DNA of 64,000 nucleotides from Methylococcus mesophilus (lineage in GTDB: Bacteria; Pseudomonadota; Gammaproteobacteria; Methylococcales; Methylococcaceae), in NCBI RefSeq assembly GCF_026247885.1, contig NZ_CP110921.1, positions 310,001 to 374,000 on the forward strand, read 5' to 3'. The notes below the pieces were generated by a model. The model searched no databases, had not been told where the DNA came from, and was given only the letters and a program-made list of their open reading frames with translations. Shown here piece after piece: positions 63,006 to 64,000 of the stretch (positions within the stretch are counted from its first letter, which is position 1; each line of letters begins with the position of its first letter). The position numbers and the translations under genes were made by a program.

Positions 63006-63998
63006 TCAATCCCCCGGATGCCAAGCGCGGCTGCTGAACAGGGCGCGCATACCGCGCAGGATGACGCGAAACGTCTTGCCCGGCCCCGCCTGGGCGGCGA
63101 ACACGGCATCGCTCATCAGCCGCTCCTCGGCCGGGGCGGAGGCCGGCAAATCCAGTTGGGTCGGTCCGATCAGGCCGGCAGGGGCCCGGTCCGCCATTTT
63201 TTCCCACTCGGCGGTACGGCTGGCAGCCTGCTCGGGTGTGATGGCTTCCGCGCCGACCAATCTCAGGTCGCCCTTCGCCACATTCAAGAGCCAGGGGAGC
63301 TTCGCCAGCAGGGGAATGCCGATTGCCCACTCGGCGGCCGTGAAGTCCGCCCGCACCAGGGTGCCGGTGCCGTCCCGGACCAGCCGGTTGCCGCGCATCT
63401 GCCGGAACCGCAGTGGCCGGGTCGGGTGCGTCACCACTGCTGCCAGCGCGGCCAGGAACCAAAGCGGCGCCGACGCCGCCAGAAGCAGGAAGCCGCCCAA
63501 TTGGTTCAACAGGCCGGAAAAATCGTGCTTGATCGAGACTTGATCCAGGTCGGCCAGCAGGAACGCATCGACGATCTTGAGCTGGGCACCGGTGTCGACG
63601 CGGAGCAGATCGCTCCCGCGCACGATACCGTTCTCGACCGTCACGAGTTCGCCGACGTAGGAGTGGGGCAGTACGACGGCGTTGGACAGCCGGGCTCCGC
63701 GGTCGACGATCACACCGTCGGAGATCACGGTCTGGCCCTGAAGCTGTGCGCTCGGATGGATTCGGCACTGGCTGCCGATCAGCGCGGTGCCGCCCGCGAG
63801 GTTTGCGGTCGATACCGAAGAGTTTCGGCCCACTGTGAGTCCCGGCTGGAACTGCCGTCCTGGAATGGCGAGTCCTTGGATGCGCCCGGCCGCGGCGTCG
63901 AGGTTTGCCTCATGGAACGTCCGCAGCGATTCCAGCAGACATGCGGTGCCTTCCTTCAGCAGGAGCTTGGCGGCCTCAGGAACAGCCGTTCCGGACAT
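63006..63998 (-). CDS. Sugar transferase fused to a left-handed beta-helix domain
   Basis: About 330 residues from an ATG at 63998, at the window edge; the two preceding bases make TGATG, suggesting overlap with an upstream stop, but extension beyond the window cannot be excluded. The N-terminal ~150 residues contain hexapeptide-like turns (VGRNSSVSTANLAGGTALIGSQCRIHPSAQLQG) of a left-handed beta-helix. After a membrane-spanning segment (GGFLLLAASAPLWFLAALAAVV) the bacterial sugar transferase domain follows (RFRQMRGNRLVRDGTG, LLNVAKGDLRLVGAEAITPEQAA, GLIGPTQ). It would start polysaccharide assembly on a polyprenyl phosphate. It ends one base before the PP2C regulator gene. Confidence 0.75.
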   Translation of the reverse strand: MSGTAVPEAAKLLLKEGTACLLESLRTFHEANLDAAAGRIQGLAIPGRQFQPGLTVGRNSSVSTANLAGGTALIGSQCRIHPSAQLQGQTVISDGVIVDRGARLSNAVVLPHSYVGELVTVENGIVRGSDLLRVDTGAQLKIVDAFLLADLDQVSIKHDFSGLLNQLGGFLLLAASAPLWFLAALAAVVTHPTRPLRFRQMRGNRLVRDGTGTLVRADFTAAEWAIGIPLLAKLPWLLNVAKGDLRLVGAEAITPEQAASRTAEWEKMADRAPAGLIGPTQLDLPASAPAEERLMSDAVFAAQAGPGKTFRVILRGMRALFSSRAWHPGD

Positions 63999-64000
63999 CA

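Overview
The window looks like a chromosomal segment of a gammaproteobacterial methanotroph close to Methylococcus capsulatus. The core genes are GC-rich. Gene order follows the gammaproteobacterial plan: nadB divergent from rpoE-rseABC-degP-lepA-lepB-rnc-era-recO, then miaB-phoH-ybeY-corC-lnt ... leuS-lptE-holA. A complete pqqABCDE operon and a glycogen cluster fit a methylotroph. The species name is inference; no rRNA gene is present to test it.

Layout. 1-4 kb: the tail of a membrane protein and the RNA helicase hrpA. 4.1-10.1 kb: rne (minus), then rluC, an S49 peptidase and a Nudix hydrolase (plus). 10.1-16.8 kb: glycogen genes, with glgB-glgA on minus divergent from glgC and malQ. 16.8-28.0 kb: nadB, then the sigma-E regulon head (rpoE, rseA, rseB, rseC, degP-type protease) running into lepA, lepB, a DUF4845 gene, rnc, era and recO, with many 4-bp start/stop overlaps. 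28.2-29.4 kb: a decayed IS3-family element beside the 3' remnant of a FAD-linked oxidase. 29.5-40.7 kb: a small membrane protein, then miaB to holA, with an orphan parA on the opposite strand between lnt and leuS.

40.7-50.3 kb is visibly more A/T-rich, all on minus, and holds accessory genes: a secreted protein, a TMEM175-like channel, TIGR03067 and DUF302 proteins, two di-heme c-type cytochromes, an alpha/beta hydrolase, a small encapsulated-ferritin-type protein and a large secreted IPT/TIG protein. I read it as a laterally acquired block. It is followed by a 1091-residue MalT/SARP-type STAND regulator, then the pqq operon (pqqA, 24 residues, has its own promoter and a terminator-like hairpin before pqqB).

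58-61.4 kb pairs a SulP anion transporter with a beta-carbonic anhydrase (probable bicarbonate uptake), followed by a methyltransferase. 61.4-64 kb holds an anti-sigma-type ATPase, a response-regulator/PP2C phosphatase and a beta-helix/sugar-transferase fusion, which suggests partner-switching control of polysaccharide output.

The most unusual sequence features are: a palindromic dispersed-repeat-type sequence lying in frame inside leuS and adding about 12 residues at the editing-domain junction; an EncFtn-type ferritin with no cargo tag and no encapsulin beside it; and the heme/secretion island next to PQQ synthesis. No CRISPR array, tRNA or rRNA was seen.
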